Part shown: positions 45,510-53,262 of the stretch, piece by piece
How positions within the stretch are numbered: position 1 is the stretch's first letter
How the letters are laid out: each line of letters opens with the position of its first letter
Assembly: GCF_900290275.1 (NCBI RefSeq)
Contig: NZ_LT985325.1
Span: forward strand, 72,765-136,764
Length of the DNA stretch: 64,000 nucleotides
Source of the DNA: Prevotella merdae
GTDB taxonomy: Bacteria; Bacteroidota; Bacteroidia; Bacteroidales; Bacteroidaceae
Direction of reading: 5' to 3'
Position numbers and translations under genes: made by a program
Notes under the pieces: generated by a model
Told to the model about the DNA's origin: nothing
Database searches by the model: none
What the model saw: only the letters and a program-made list of their open reading frames with translations

Positions 45510-45731
45510 ATGGGACAGAGAGACGAAAAGGACAAAATGAAAACACGCAAGGAGAAACTTGCAGGGTATTTTTATGATTTGTCGAAATTGATATTTACAG
45601 GCTTGGTGTTAGGAGGAATAGTCCCCGTCTTTACTGATGGAACATATACTCCTAAGTTATGGATATTAATTGCTGGAAGTATTGCTACATATCTCACAGC
45701 ATTTTTTGCAAATAGAATTTTAAAGTATTAG
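45510..45731 (+). CDS. Small membrane protein, 73 aa, possibly DUF6722-like
   Basis: A charged N-terminus (MGQRDEKDKMKTRKEKL) precedes two hydrophobic segments: YFYDLSKLIFTGLVLGGIV (~20-40) and WILIAGSIATYLTAFFA (~50-67). A later ATG at 45537 would give 64 residues and an equally plausible start. The pattern 'KLxGYFxDLSKLIFxGLVLGG' reminds me of small Bacteroidota proteins grouped as DUF6722, but this is memory only. It follows gpsA by 15 bases and ends four bases before the first microprotein, so the three small genes form one unit. Confidence 0.75.
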   Translation: MGQRDEKDKMKTRKEKLAGYFYDLSKLIFTGLVLGGIVPVFTDGTYTPKLWILIAGSIATYLTAFFANRILKY

Positions 45732-45735
45732 CATA

Positions 45736-45840
45736 ATGGAAGCATTAGGATTAATTTTCACAATAGTAATATTGGTAGTAGGAAGTCTTCTTGCTTGGAC
45801 TTATACCAAGTCTGGAAAAGAGTGGCTCAAAAACTTGTAA
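45736..45840 (+). CDS. 34-aa single-TM microprotein, copy 1
   Basis: It reads MEALGLIFTIVILVVGSLLA, then WTYTKSGKEWLKNL. One membrane segment (residues 4-21) is followed by a short basic-amphipathic tail. It starts four bases (CATA) after the stop of the 73-aa gene. It is too short for standard gene callers but is supported by its paralogue directly downstream: the tails AWTYTK[SK]GxEWLKNL are nearly identical in protein but differ at many codon third positions, as expected for selected coding sequence. Function unknown; the size and topology resemble small membrane regulators or toxins, but nothing specific is shown. Confidence 0.8.
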   Translation: MEALGLIFTIVILVVGSLLAWTYTKSGKEWLKNL

Positions 45841-45844
45841 CATA

Positions 45845-45943
45845 ATGGAAGGATTAATATTTTCATTAGTTATAGTTATTGTTGGCAGTATCCTTGCCTG
45901 GACCTACACAAAGAAGGGTGAGGAGTGGCTGAAAAACCTATAA
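45845..45943 (+). CDS. 32-aa single-TM microprotein, copy 2
   Basis: It reads MEGLIFSLVIVIVGSILA, then WTYTKKGEEWLKNL. It is a paralogue of the 34-aa protein just upstream, starting again after a CATA spacer following the previous stop. The two share the membrane-segment pattern and the C-terminal AWTYTKxGxEWLKNL, with synonymous codon differences throughout. It ends 44 bases before pgi, in an A-rich leader. See the 34-aa entry for functional limits. Confidence 0.8.
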   Translation: MEGLIFSLVIVIVGSILAWTYTKKGEEWLKNL

Positions 45944-45987
45944 ACAAATAAATAAACTAAAATATAACCATTAAAAAAAAATAAGAC

Positions 45988-47346
45988 ATGAAAAGTATCA
46001 GCTTAGACATTACAAAGGCTGCCCAGTTCCTCTCAGAGGGCGCAGTCAAAGCTTATGAACCACAGGTTAAGGCTGCTCAGGAGGCTCTTGAGAATGGCAC
46101 ATGCCCTGGCAACGACTTCCTCGGATGGCTCCACTTGCCATCTTCTATCACTCCTGAGTTCATCGCCGAACTTCAGAGCGTTGCAAATACTCTGCGTGAG
46201 AAGTGTGAGGTTGTGGTTGTTGCAGGTATTGGCGGTAGCTATCTAGGTGCACGTGCCGTTATTGAGGCTCTTGGCAATTCATTTGCTTGGCTCGTTCAGG
46301 ACAAGAAGAACCCGACAGTAGTGTTCGCTGGTAACAACATCGGCGAGGATTACCTCGCTGAGCTTACAACATACCTCAAGAACAAGAAGTTCGGTGTAAT
46401 CAACATCTCTAAGTCGGGTACAACTACCGAGACTGCTCTCACTTTCCGTCTGCTTAAGAAGCAGTGCGAGGACCAGCGTGGCAAGGAAGAAGCTAAGGAC
46501 GTAATCGTTGCTATTACTGACGCTCACAAGGGTGCAGCTCGTGCTGCCGCTACAAAGGAAGGCTACAAGACATTCGTTATTCCTGACAATGTAGGTGGCC
46601 GTTTCTCAGTGCTTACACCTGTTGGCTTGCTGCCTATCGCTGTTGCAGGCTTCGACATCACAGCCCTCGTTAATGGTGCTGCCGATATGGAGAAGGCTAC
46701 AGGCAAGGATGTTCCGTTCGACGAGAACCCTGCTGCTATCTACGCTGCCGTTCGCAACGCTCTCTATGCAGAGGCAGGCAAGAAGATCGAGATTCTTGTA
46801 AACTATCAGCCTAAGCTCCACTTCATGAGCGAATGGTGGAAGCAGCTCTATGGTGAGTCAGAGGGTAAGGACGGCAAGGGTATATTCCCTGCATCTTGCG
46901 ACTTTACTACCGACCTTCACTCTATGGGTCAGTGGATTCAGGAAGGCGAGCGTTCTATCTTCGAGACAGTTATCAGCATAGAGGCTCCTGAGAAGAAAGT
47001 ACTCTTCCCACACGATGACGAGAACCTCGACGGTCTAAACTTCCTTGAAGGCAAGCGTGTTGATGAGGTAAACAAGATGGCTGAGCTTGGCACACGTTTG
47101 GCTCACGTAGATGGTGGTGTTCCAAACATCCGCCTTTCTGTTCCTCAGCTCAACGAGTACTACCTTGGTCAGGTTATCTACTTCTTCGAGATTGCTTGCG
47201 GTATCAGCGGCAACATCCTCGGTGTAAACCCATTCAACCAGCCAGGTGTTGAGGCTTACAAGAAGAATATGTTTGCTCTGCTCAACAAGCCAGGATATGA
47301 GGCTGAGAGCGAGGCTATTCAGAAGCGTTTGGCTGACGAGAAGTAA
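45988..47346 (+). CDS. pgi: Glucose-6-phosphate isomerase
   Basis: 452 residues, the shorter PGI form common in Bacteroidota and Firmicutes. The sugar-phosphate-binding loop [11 protein letters not shown], the PGI signature region [14 protein letters not shown], and [15 protein letters not shown] with the catalytic glutamate region are all present. It interconverts glucose-6-phosphate and fructose-6-phosphate in glycolysis. Its position after gpsA and lysS is, as I recall, conserved in Bacteroidales, so the three small genes between are likely an insertion. An intrinsic terminator follows. Confidence 0.97.
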   Translation: MKSISLDITKAAQFLSEGAVKAYEPQVKAAQEALENGTCPGNDFLGWLHLPSSITPEFIAELQSVANTLREKCEVVVVAGIGGSYLGARAVIEALGNSFAWLVQDKKNPTVVFAGNNIGEDYLAELTTYLKNKKFGVINISKSGTTTETALTFRLLKKQCEDQRGKEEAKDVIVAITDAHKGAARAAATKEGYKTFVIPDNVGGRFSVLTPVGLLPIAVAGFDITALVNGAADMEKATGKDVPFDENPAAIYAAVRNALYAEAGKKIEILVNYQPKLHFMSEWWKQLYGESEGKDGKGIFPASCDFTTDLHSMGQWIQEGERSIFETVISIEAPEKKVLFPHDDENLDGLNFLEGKRVDEVNKMAELGTRLAHVDGGVPNIRLSVPQLNEYYLGQVIYFFEIACGISGNILGVNPFNQPGVEAYKKNMFALLNKPGYEAESEAIQKRLADEK

Positions 47347-47386
47347 AAATAACTCTAACACGATAATACGTGAATCTATATTAATG

Positions 47387-47421
47387 AAAAACGGACTGCT
47401 CATATAATGCAGTCCGTTTTT
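47387..47421 (+). terminator. Intrinsic terminator after pgi
   Basis: AAAAACGGACTGC (47387-47399) pairs with GCAGTCCGTTTTT (47409-47421). Confidence 0.9.
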
Positions 47422-47490
47422 TATTCGATAAATTGAAGTCTTACCCACAGCTTCTCCTCAATAGGGAAGGGTTGTGGAAAAGGCAGTATT

Positions 47491-48234
47491 ATGAGATATA
47501 ATATGATTAAAGATTTGATATTGGCATACAAGCTACAGCACGGCTATAGCAAGTTTGAGCCACGTTGTGTGCTATTTGATATGGATGGCGTGCTATACAA
47601 TTCAATGCCAAACCATGCTGTAGCTTGGCATGAGGCTATGAAGCAGTTTGACATCCATTTTACAGCTGCCGACTCTTATGCAACAGAGGGTGCTCGCGGT
47701 GTAGACACTATACGCAAGTACGTACTTCAGCAGAAAGGTAAGGAGATAACACCGGAGGAAGCACAACGCATGTATGATGTCAAGACCGACATCTTCCACC
47801 ATATGCCCGTTGCCGAGATATTCCCTGGGGTTATAGATATAATGCAGATGATTAAGTCGGCTGGTCTTACCATTGGCGTTGTTACCGGAAGCGGACAGCG
47901 CCCTTTGATACAACGCTTACTTACCGACTTTGATGGATTTCTTACCGAAGACCATATTGTTACAGCCTACGATGTGGAGCGTGGCAAGCCAAATCCCGAT
48001 CCTTATCTTATGGGATTGCACAAGACAGGCAACAATGAGCCATGGCAAGGTATTGTTGTTGAGAATGCTCCACTTGGAGTGCGTGCGGGTTCGGCAGCCG
48101 GATGTTTTACAATAGGTGTAAATAGTGGACCGCTTCCCGACTCGGCTCTTGCTGATAATGGAGCAGATATAGTGCTTGGACAAATGACCGAGCTATGTGA
48201 TTTATGGGGAGAAATAATAGAAGCAGCTGAATAA
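47491..48234 (+). CDS. HAD-superfamily phosphatase, beta-phosphoglucomutase-like
   Basis: 247 residues. The catalytic motif I is VLFDMDGVLYNSMP with nucleophile D30 and acid D32. Motif II is GVVTGSG, the lysine of motif III lies near RGKPNPDPY, and motif IV is VVENAPLGVRAG. A helical cap domain sits between motifs I and II, as in subclass IA. Such enzymes act on small phosphorylated sugars; the substrate is unknown. Possible starts are M1 or M5. It stands alone and is convergent with the esterase gene. Confidence 0.9.
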   Translation: MRYNMIKDLILAYKLQHGYSKFEPRCVLFDMDGVLYNSMPNHAVAWHEAMKQFDIHFTAADSYATEGARGVDTIRKYVLQQKGKEITPEEAQRMYDVKTDIFHHMPVAEIFPGVIDIMQMIKSAGLTIGVVTGSGQRPLIQRLLTDFDGFLTEDHIVTAYDVERGKPNPDPYLMGLHKTGNNEPWQGIVVENAPLGVRAGSAAGCFTIGVNSGPLPDSALADNGADIVLGQMTELCDLWGEIIEAAE

Positions 48235-48271
48235 AAAAAATTCATATCTTTAAATACTTACACTATCTTGT

Positions 48272-48296
48272 ACGTCGGGCAATCACTGCTCGACGT
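48272..48296. terminator. Hairpin between convergent HAD phosphatase and esterase genes
   Basis: ACGTCGGGCA (48272-48281) pairs with TGCTCGACGT (48287-48296) with one wobble and a 5-base loop. Confidence 0.7.
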
Positions 48297-48306
48297 TCCA
48301 TGTTTT

Positions 48307-49191
48307 TTATATGCCGATAGCAATCTTCGTGCTCTTTAGTTTGCCGTTGCTGTCAGCACATTTCTTTATATATATGCCCTTTTGCTGTGGCTCGCCATTA
48401 AGACGTTTTCCGTCAAGGTTGAACCAAGTTGTGGATATAATATAATTTGTGCTTATGCCATTTACACTCAACTCGGTGTTGCGTTTATGGCTAAATACCC
48501 AATTGAGTCGTTCTTTGGTGTAGCTTTTCTTGCATGTGTCTTCGTGCGACCATCCTTCTTCTGTTTCAAAGCGGTATTCGGCATTGTAGGTATCCATGTC
48601 TGCAAGAAAACTTTCTACTGTTGGTATTTTCATCAGTCTATCGGCTGTTCCCATTACGGTGAATAATGGTGTTTGGGCCACATTCTCTGCATTAAGTCCT
48701 GACGGATTGCCGGCTACAGGCATAGCGGCTGCGAAGAAATTAGGGTATAGACTCAACATATTCCAAGTACCAGTGCCACCCATAGAACCACCAAAGATAT
48801 AAACATTGTCGGCAACGCCACGGTCTACAAATGTTTGAAGCATAGCCTTCACTGTAACGAGCATATCGCCTATCCATGACTTGTCTTTAGCACATTGCGG
48901 CACAACCATAATAGCTTTGCGGTTGTTTTGTGTGAGCCATTCTGTTATGTAGTTGATGCCTGGTTCTTGCAATTGGGTTTCGTTATCATCGCCCTTGCTT
49001 GATCCGCCGTGCAGATATATTATAAGTGATGCTTTGTCACCAATTCCAGGTATTGAAGCCTTGCGATAGGGTAGGGCTGTTCCGTCTGTTGCTGTAAACG
49101 ACTCCTTAGAGAAAGAAGTCTGAGCAATTGCCCTGTCGACGCAGCCAAGCGCCAACAGAGCCGAAATCAAAAATCTAATTATTATACTCAT
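48307..49191 (-). CDS. Exported alpha/beta-hydrolase (esterase-like) with degenerate T9SS-type tail
   Basis: 294 residues. A signal peptide ends near AIAQ (residue ~24). The catalytic triad is readable: oxyanion HGG at 61-63, nucleophile S136 in FGGSMGGTG, D184 in GTADRLM, and H216 in GWSHEDT. The type resembles feruloyl esterase/PHB depolymerase-like (prolyl-oligopeptidase-related) hydrolases. After the hydrolase core, the last ~50 residues (STTWFNLDGKRLNGEPQQKG onward) look like a shortened T9SS C-terminal domain. It lies 52 bases after the first ECF cassette on the same strand and may be part of that operon. Confidence 0.82.
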   Translation of the reverse strand: MSIIIRFLISALLALGCVDRAIAQTSFSKESFTATDGTALPYRKASIPGIGDKASLIIYLHGGSSKGDDNETQLQEPGINYITEWLTQNNRKAIMVVPQCAKDKSWIGDMLVTVKAMLQTFVDRGVADNVYIFGGSMGGTGTWNMLSLYPNFFAAAMPVAGNPSGLNAENVAQTPLFTVMGTADRLMKIPTVESFLADMDTYNAEYRFETEEGWSHEDTCKKSYTKERLNWVFSHKRNTELSVNGISTNYIISTTWFNLDGKRLNGEPQQKGIYIKKCADSNGKLKSTKIAIGI

Positions 49192-49243
49192 TTCTACTAT
49201 ACAATTCTTAATTGAAGATTGTCTTTAAAAAGGAAAAGCATTA

Positions 49244-49720
49244 TTACCTTCTTGGCATTCTTGCTCTTGCATGTCTTTTGTTAGCCAAGCGGTTGCGCAT
49301 TTGTTTCTCTATCTCGTACACACGCTGTATTTGTCGTTGTGTAAGGAATGTAGAGTAGCGCTTGTAGTATTTGGCACGAAGGTCAAGTATTTTTTGACTG
49401 CGTTCAAAGTCTTGCTTTGTCTTGGCTTCTGCCTGAGCATCCGTCATCTCACCTTGCTGTCGCTTGCCAGCTCTAGGACCGATGGCCCATAACTCCTTCA
49501 TATAGTTGCAATATTCGGTGGTGAACTTGGCGCTTGTCTCATCATCCAATGCCAGTTTGTTACATATATGTCGGGCTTGTGTCTCGGCAAGTTGCTCACG
49601 TGTCATGCGTTGACGTTCGGTTTTCTGAACACCTGGTTTTGTGTGCTGTGCATTTACTATAGTAGACGAAATTGTCATCATGCACATAACCATAAATAAT
49701 CTTAATACTAACTTTTTCAT
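49244..49720 (-). CDS. Exported Spy/CpxP-like small protein (cassette 1)
   Basis: 158 residues with a signal peptide (MKKLVLRLFMVMCMMTISST..., ending VNAQ near residue 24). The mature part is helical and very basic, with FLTQRQIQRVYEIEKQMR resembling the LTxxQ motif of Spy/CpxP periplasmic chaperone-sensors. It is the third gene of the minus-strand ECF cassette, 29 bases after the anti-sigma-like gene, and has a counterpart at 57290 in the second cassette. Proposed to be a periplasmic sensor or effector of envelope stress; that is inference from layout and helix pattern. Confidence 0.65.
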   Translation of the reverse strand: MKKLVLRLFMVMCMMTISSTIVNAQHTKPGVQKTERQRMTREQLAETQARHICNKLALDDETSAKFTTEYCNYMKELWAIGPRAGKRQQGEMTDAQAEAKTKQDFERSQKILDLRAKYYKRYSTFLTQRQIQRVYEIEKQMRNRLANKRHARARMPRR

Positions 49721-49749
49721 AATTCTATAAATTTTAAAACAACTATTCT

Positions 49750-50088
49750 TTAATTCAAACTTGTGAAAACATCATCTTGATAGATGTTTATAAGAGCATT
49801 TTGGTCATCGTCGTCGAGATTGTTGAAAGCCTTCTCTACAGCAGCCATATTATACTGTTCCTTTTTAGCGTCATCACCTTTATTGTTAATTGTTGTGCTT
49901 ATACCGAAGAACAACAGCAGTGATACGGCTATAGACAGAACCGACATTGTAATGATGCGTGCGTGTTTGTTCTTTCGCTCGCTTGGCAATGAAGCCTTGA
50001 CCTCTTTCTCCAATTTATCAAAGAAATTGTCAGGAGTGGTGTAGGGCATACGCTTGCCTATTTGGTTGAAGTCAAATTTCTTTTCCAT
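49750..50088 (-). CDS. Membrane anti-sigma-like protein (cassette 1)
   Basis: 112 residues from the ATG at 50088; an upstream in-frame start at 50160 would add 24 residues with no support. A cytoplasmic N-terminus carries GKRMPYTTPDNFFDKL (residues 11-26), then one membrane segment (~45-63) and a short periplasmic tail. This motif aligns residue for residue with GKKAPFTVPEGYFDNL in the protein at 56874. The gene follows the sigma factor gene by 71 bases. Single-pass anti-sigma factors are usual partners of ECF sigma factors, but this protein lacks a clear zinc anti-sigma motif (HxxxCxxC). Confidence 0.72.
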   Translation of the reverse strand: MEKKFDFNQIGKRMPYTTPDNFFDKLEKEVKASLPSERKNKHARIITMSVLSIAVSLLLFFGISTTINNKGDDAKKEQYNMAAVEKAFNNLDDDDQNALINIYQDDVFTSLN

Positions 50089-50159
50089 AATTATCTCTAT
50101 TTCGTTGTTATATTGTTTTAATGTACGCGAACATATTATATATAATATGCTTCGGGTCA

Positions 50160-50702
50160 TTATTTATTCATAAATGCTTCTATTTTCTGTTTGGCAGTAT
50201 GATAATTGACCTTGGCACTTGCCGGTGTCGAATGCGTTATCTCGGCTATCTCTTCATACTCCAGTTCGTCATAGTAGCGCAAGTTAAATGTTGCCTGCTG
50301 TTTGGGTGGAAGCGAGTGTATTGCTTGCTGAAACTTAACAGCGATAGCATCGTCGAAATCAACGTAGTTGTCGGCTTCTATATTGCCTATGGTATGGGCA
50401 GATGTAGTGTCTATTGAGCAAGTGTCCGATCGCCTTGAGTTTATCAGTCGTAGTGCTTCGTTGGTGGCAATGCGGTATACCCATGATGTAAGACTGCATT
50501 CGCCTCTGAACTTGTCTATCGATCGCAACACCCTAACAAATACTTCCTGTGTTACATCCTCGGCATCATCGTGACTCACAACCAGACGGCGTATGTGCCA
50601 ATATACTGGTTCGCGGTATCGTTGCATAAACATGGTGAACCCACGTTGCATGTCATGCCTTAGAGCGTTTAATATGTTATTATCTGTCGTTGTTTTATTC
50701 AT
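50160..50702 (-). CDS. ECF sigma-70-type factor (cassette 1)
   Basis: 180 residues. Region 2 covers ~20-90 (DDAEDVTQEVFVRVLR, LTSWVYRIATNEAL) and region 4 covers ~120-175 (LPPKQQATFNLRYYDELEYEEIAE, then the helix SAKVNYHTAKQKIEAFM). No region 1 or 3, as in ECF factors. It directs RNA polymerase to envelope or stress genes. It is clearly paralogous to the gene at 56294. A TACTTTTG -7 box lies 72 bases upstream. The cassette runs sigma, anti-sigma-like, Spy-like, and probably the esterase. Confidence 0.93.
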   Translation of the reverse strand: MNKTTTDNNILNALRHDMQRGFTMFMQRYREPVYWHIRRLVVSHDDAEDVTQEVFVRVLRSIDKFRGECSLTSWVYRIATNEALRLINSRRSDTCSIDTTSAHTIGNIEADNYVDFDDAIAVKFQQAIHSLPPKQQATFNLRYYDELEYEEIAEITHSTPASAKVNYHTAKQKIEAFMNK

Positions 50703-50773
50703 TGTTACTTGTTGTATCGTTGTGTATATTGACGTTTCTTGCGTCGTTCTGTTTATTTGACCTGGCTAAATGG

Positions 50774-50781
50774 CAAAAGTA
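50774..50781 (-). promoter_or_regulatory. -7 box (TACTTTTG) for ECF cassette 1
   Basis: TACTTTTG on the minus strand fits TAnnTTTG, indicating housekeeping-type transcription of the cassette; no separate autoregulatory promoter was recognised. Confidence 0.5.
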
Positions 50782-50882
50782 AAATTTACAGTGAAAAAAA
50801 TATTTAGTTGCCTACAAATGTAATAAAAACAATTAATCCTCGTTACTATAATAAACAATGATTGCAAACTTTAAAATTGCCT

Positions 50883-51011
50883 ATGAAACATTTTACCCCT
50901 GAAGACATCAAGCCGTCTGAAACGACGCTTAACATTATCCGGCAGATAGCCTACACTTATCGTGTTGCTAAATCGGCTGGAGCAAAAGGCAATGTGTATT
51001 GCCTTAACTAA
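50883..51011 (+). CDS. 42-aa small protein upstream of rpe, probably conserved
   Basis: It reads MKHFTPEDIKPSETTLNIIR, then QIAYTYRVAKSAGAKGNVYC and LN. Soluble, no membrane segment. The pattern 'PSxxTLxxIRQIAYTYRV' is one I associate with short conserved Bacteroidales proteins, but I cannot confirm it. It ends 52 bases before rpe on the same strand and starts 180 bases from the divergent ECF sigma gene. No promoter box was clear. Confidence 0.6.
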   Translation: MKHFTPEDIKPSETTLNIIRQIAYTYRVAKSAGAKGNVYCLN

Positions 51012-51063
51012 AGTGACAACAAACCTAACAACAACTTTAAACATAATAGCAGAACATATAGAA

Positions 51064-51720
51064 ATGGAGACTCTTATTTCCCCCTCGTTGCTTTCAGCAA
51101 ATTTTCTCGATTTGAAGTCGGATATCGAAATGATTAACAACAGCGAGGCCGACTGGTTGCACCTCGACATAATGGATGGCGTATTTGTGCCCAATATTTC
51201 TTTTGGCTTTCCAGTTATTAACGCATTGGCAAAGGAATGTAAGAAGCCGCTTGACGTACATCTTATGATTGTGCATCCGGAAAACTATATAAAGCAAGTT
51301 GCAGCTACGGGTGCCATGATGATGAATGTGCACTACGAGGCATGCGTGCATTTGCATCGTACCATTCAGGAGATACATGCAGCAGGAATGAAGGCGGGCG
51401 TAACGCTAAACCCTTCTACACCTGTGTCTATGCTTGCCGACATTATCAACGATGTGGATATGGTGCTCCTGATGAGTGTAAATCCAGGTTTCGGTGGACA
51501 AAAGTTTATTCCTCATTCTGTAGAAAAAACTCGTCAGCTGCGTAGACTCATAGACAGTACAGGCAGTAATGCTCTTATCCAGATAGACGGAGGTGTAAAT
51601 GGCGAGACTGCCAAGTTGCTTGTAGAAGCAGGTGCCGATGTATTAGTAAGTGGCAACTACGTTTTCAAGTCGGAAGACCCGATTGCAACTATACACGGTC
51701 TGAAAACAATTCGTAGATAG
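51064..51720 (+). CDS. rpe: Ribulose-phosphate 3-epimerase
   Basis: 218 residues from the ATG at 51064 (METLISPSLLSANF); the longer frame from 50962 overlaps the 42-aa gene and has no family similarity. The TIM-barrel motifs are SPSLLSANF, HLDIMDGVFVPNIS with the catalytic aspartate and metal ligands, NPGFGGQKF, and QIDGGV. It epimerises ribulose-5-phosphate to xylulose-5-phosphate in the pentose phosphate pathway. Confidence 0.97.
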   Translation: METLISPSLLSANFLDLKSDIEMINNSEADWLHLDIMDGVFVPNISFGFPVINALAKECKKPLDVHLMIVHPENYIKQVAATGAMMMNVHYEACVHLHRTIQEIHAAGMKAGVTLNPSTPVSMLADIINDVDMVLLMSVNPGFGGQKFIPHSVEKTRQLRRLIDSTGSNALIQIDGGVNGETAKLLVEAGADVLVSGNYVFKSEDPIATIHGLKTIRR

Positions 51721-51745
51721 TATATATTAACTTGTACAAAGGACA

Positions 51746-51802
51746 TTATGTCGGATTTTATGCTTACCTTTGTATAATATTAATATGTATTATCCGACAT
51801 AA
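51746..51802. promoter_or_regulatory. Inverted repeat straddling the mazG promoter
   Basis: TTATGTCGGAT (51746-51756) and its exact complement ATCCGACATAA (51792-51802). The TACCTTTG -7 box (51765-51772) and the predicted start of transcription lie between them. Candidate operator; the long 35-base gap makes a terminator less likely. Confidence 0.45.
51765..51772 (+). promoter_or_regulatory. -7 box (TACCTTTG) for mazG
   Basis: TACCTTTG fits TAnnTTTG, 37 bases before the start codon. Confidence 0.65.
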
Positions 51803-51809
51803 ATAACTT

Positions 51810-52667
51810 ATGCATACAAGAGAAGAAAAACTTAAGGCTTTCGGTCGTCTGTTGGATGTGCTCGACGAATTGCGCGAGAAATGTCCATGGGACCGAAAGC
51901 AGACCAATGAATCGTTGCGTCCTAACACAATAGAAGAAACATTCGAATTGTGCGACGCTCTGATAAAGAACGATGAGCCAAACATCTGCAAAGAACTTGG
52001 CGATGTCCTTCTGCATGTGTGCTTCTATGCCAAGATTGGTCAGGAGAACGAGCAGTTTGACATTGCCGATGTGTGCAACAAACTTGTTGACAAACTTATC
52101 TTCCGTCATCCGCATGTCTATCATCCTTCACAGGTTGGCGTGCCAGAACCAAAGCCATTGCCATATGGTGAGGATATTGACGAGCAAGACACATCAGAAG
52201 AGGTAAAGACAGCGCAGCAGGTAATAGAGAATTGGGAGCAGATTAAATTGCGCGAGAGAGACGGCAACAAGCGTGTTCTCTCTGGAGTGCCTAATGCTTT
52301 GCCTGCACTAATCAAGGCTTATCGTATACAGGATAAGGCACGCAATGTTGGATTTGATTGGGAAGACAAAGGTGATGTGTGGGGAAAGGTGCGTGAGGAA
52401 CTTGGCGAATTGGAAGCCGAGATTCGAAAGGAAGATAAAGAACGTTCTACCGAAGAGTTTGGCGACTTCCTTTTCTCGCTCATTAATGCAGCACGTCTGT
52501 ACAAGATAAATCCTGACACGGCTCTCGAGAAAACCAATGCCAAGTTTATAAACCGCTTCAACTATATTGAGGAGCATTCTATCCGCATCGGAAAACCACT
52601 TAAGGATATGACTCTCGGCGAGATGGATGCATTATGGAATGAGGCTAAGGCTCAGGAAAAGAAGTAA
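51810..52667 (+). CDS. mazG: Nucleoside triphosphate pyrophosphohydrolase MazG
   Basis: 285 residues, two MazG domains. The first contains LREKCPWDRKQTNESL and the metal-binding EETFELCDALIKND...KELGDVLLHVCFYA pattern (E-E, then E-x-x-D). The second, less complete, contains EELGELEAEIRKEDKERSTEEFGDFLFS. It hydrolyses nucleoside triphosphates to monophosphates, lowering ppGpp-stress effects and removing damaged dNTPs. It has its own promoter and precedes a lipoprotein gene by 19 bases. Confidence 0.95.
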   Translation: MHTREEKLKAFGRLLDVLDELREKCPWDRKQTNESLRPNTIEETFELCDALIKNDEPNICKELGDVLLHVCFYAKIGQENEQFDIADVCNKLVDKLIFRHPHVYHPSQVGVPEPKPLPYGEDIDEQDTSEEVKTAQQVIENWEQIKLRERDGNKRVLSGVPNALPALIKAYRIQDKARNVGFDWEDKGDVWGKVREELGELEAEIRKEDKERSTEEFGDFLFSLINAARLYKINPDTALEKTNAKFINRFNYIEEHSIRIGKPLKDMTLGEMDALWNEAKAQEKK

Positions 52668-52686
52668 TAACTAAATCAGAACCATT

Positions 52687-53262
52687 ATGAAACACGTTGC
52701 AATGCTTTTTGCATCCATTTTGCTTATGGCATTAGTTGGATGCAATGCCAAGAAGGAAAAGCCACAGCCTTTGGCTGAGGCTCATGAGGAAATAGTAGAC
52801 ACAACTGTCTATGGAGTTTGTGGCGACGGCACATCTATGCACTCGCTCCAACTTGTAACCGATGCCGGTGATACTCTGACATATACCATTCTTGATGCTG
52901 AAGCCGATTTGGATGGCGAGGTTTCGGGTGGAATTGTCTCAAATGTAGAGGGCGGACTTATGTCAGGTGACAAGGTGGCTGTAACTGGAATGAAGATTGA
53001 CGGCGAACTGATTGCCAATCGTGTTATAAATGTTACATCACTCTTGGGACATTGGACAAGTCTTGACAAGAACTTCGAAATAGAGGAGGGTGGCACTGTT
53101 CGCTCAAATGTCAAGGCCGAAACAAACCCTTGGACATCGTGGAAGATACTTAATGGACAGCTGTTGCTCAATCGCGACACTTTCGACATAACATCACTTG
53201 GAGCCGACTCGCTTTATATTGAGAATCAAAAAGGCATATACATTTTTAAGCGTCAGAAATAA
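52687..53262 (+). CDS. Lipoprotein of unknown function, lipocalin-like tail
   Basis: 191 residues. MKHVAMLFASILLMALVGCN is a lipoprotein signal with the acylated cysteine at residue 19. The mature part is all-beta in appearance; residues ~35-110 suggest an OB-like fold (VSGGIVSNVEGGLMSGDKVAVTG) and ~115-191 a lipocalin-like small barrel (LLGHWTSLDKNFEIEEGGT, then YIENQKGIYIFKRQK). The stop codon is immediately followed by the start of rnz with no gap, so the two are co-translated. Confidence 0.7.
   Translation: MKHVAMLFASILLMALVGCNAKKEKPQPLAEAHEEIVDTTVYGVCGDGTSMHSLQLVTDAGDTLTYTILDAEADLDGEVSGGIVSNVEGGLMSGDKVAVTGMKIDGELIANRVINVTSLLGHWTSLDKNFEIEEGGTVRSNVKAETNPWTSWKILNGQLLLNRDTFDITSLGADSLYIENQKGIYIFKRQK

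Noticed and set aside
45736..45943. Calling the tandem microproteins a type I toxin-antitoxin pair
   Set aside because: Size and membrane segment would fit, but no antisense RNA promoter or supporting structure was seen, and both copies sit in frame order behind a coding gene.
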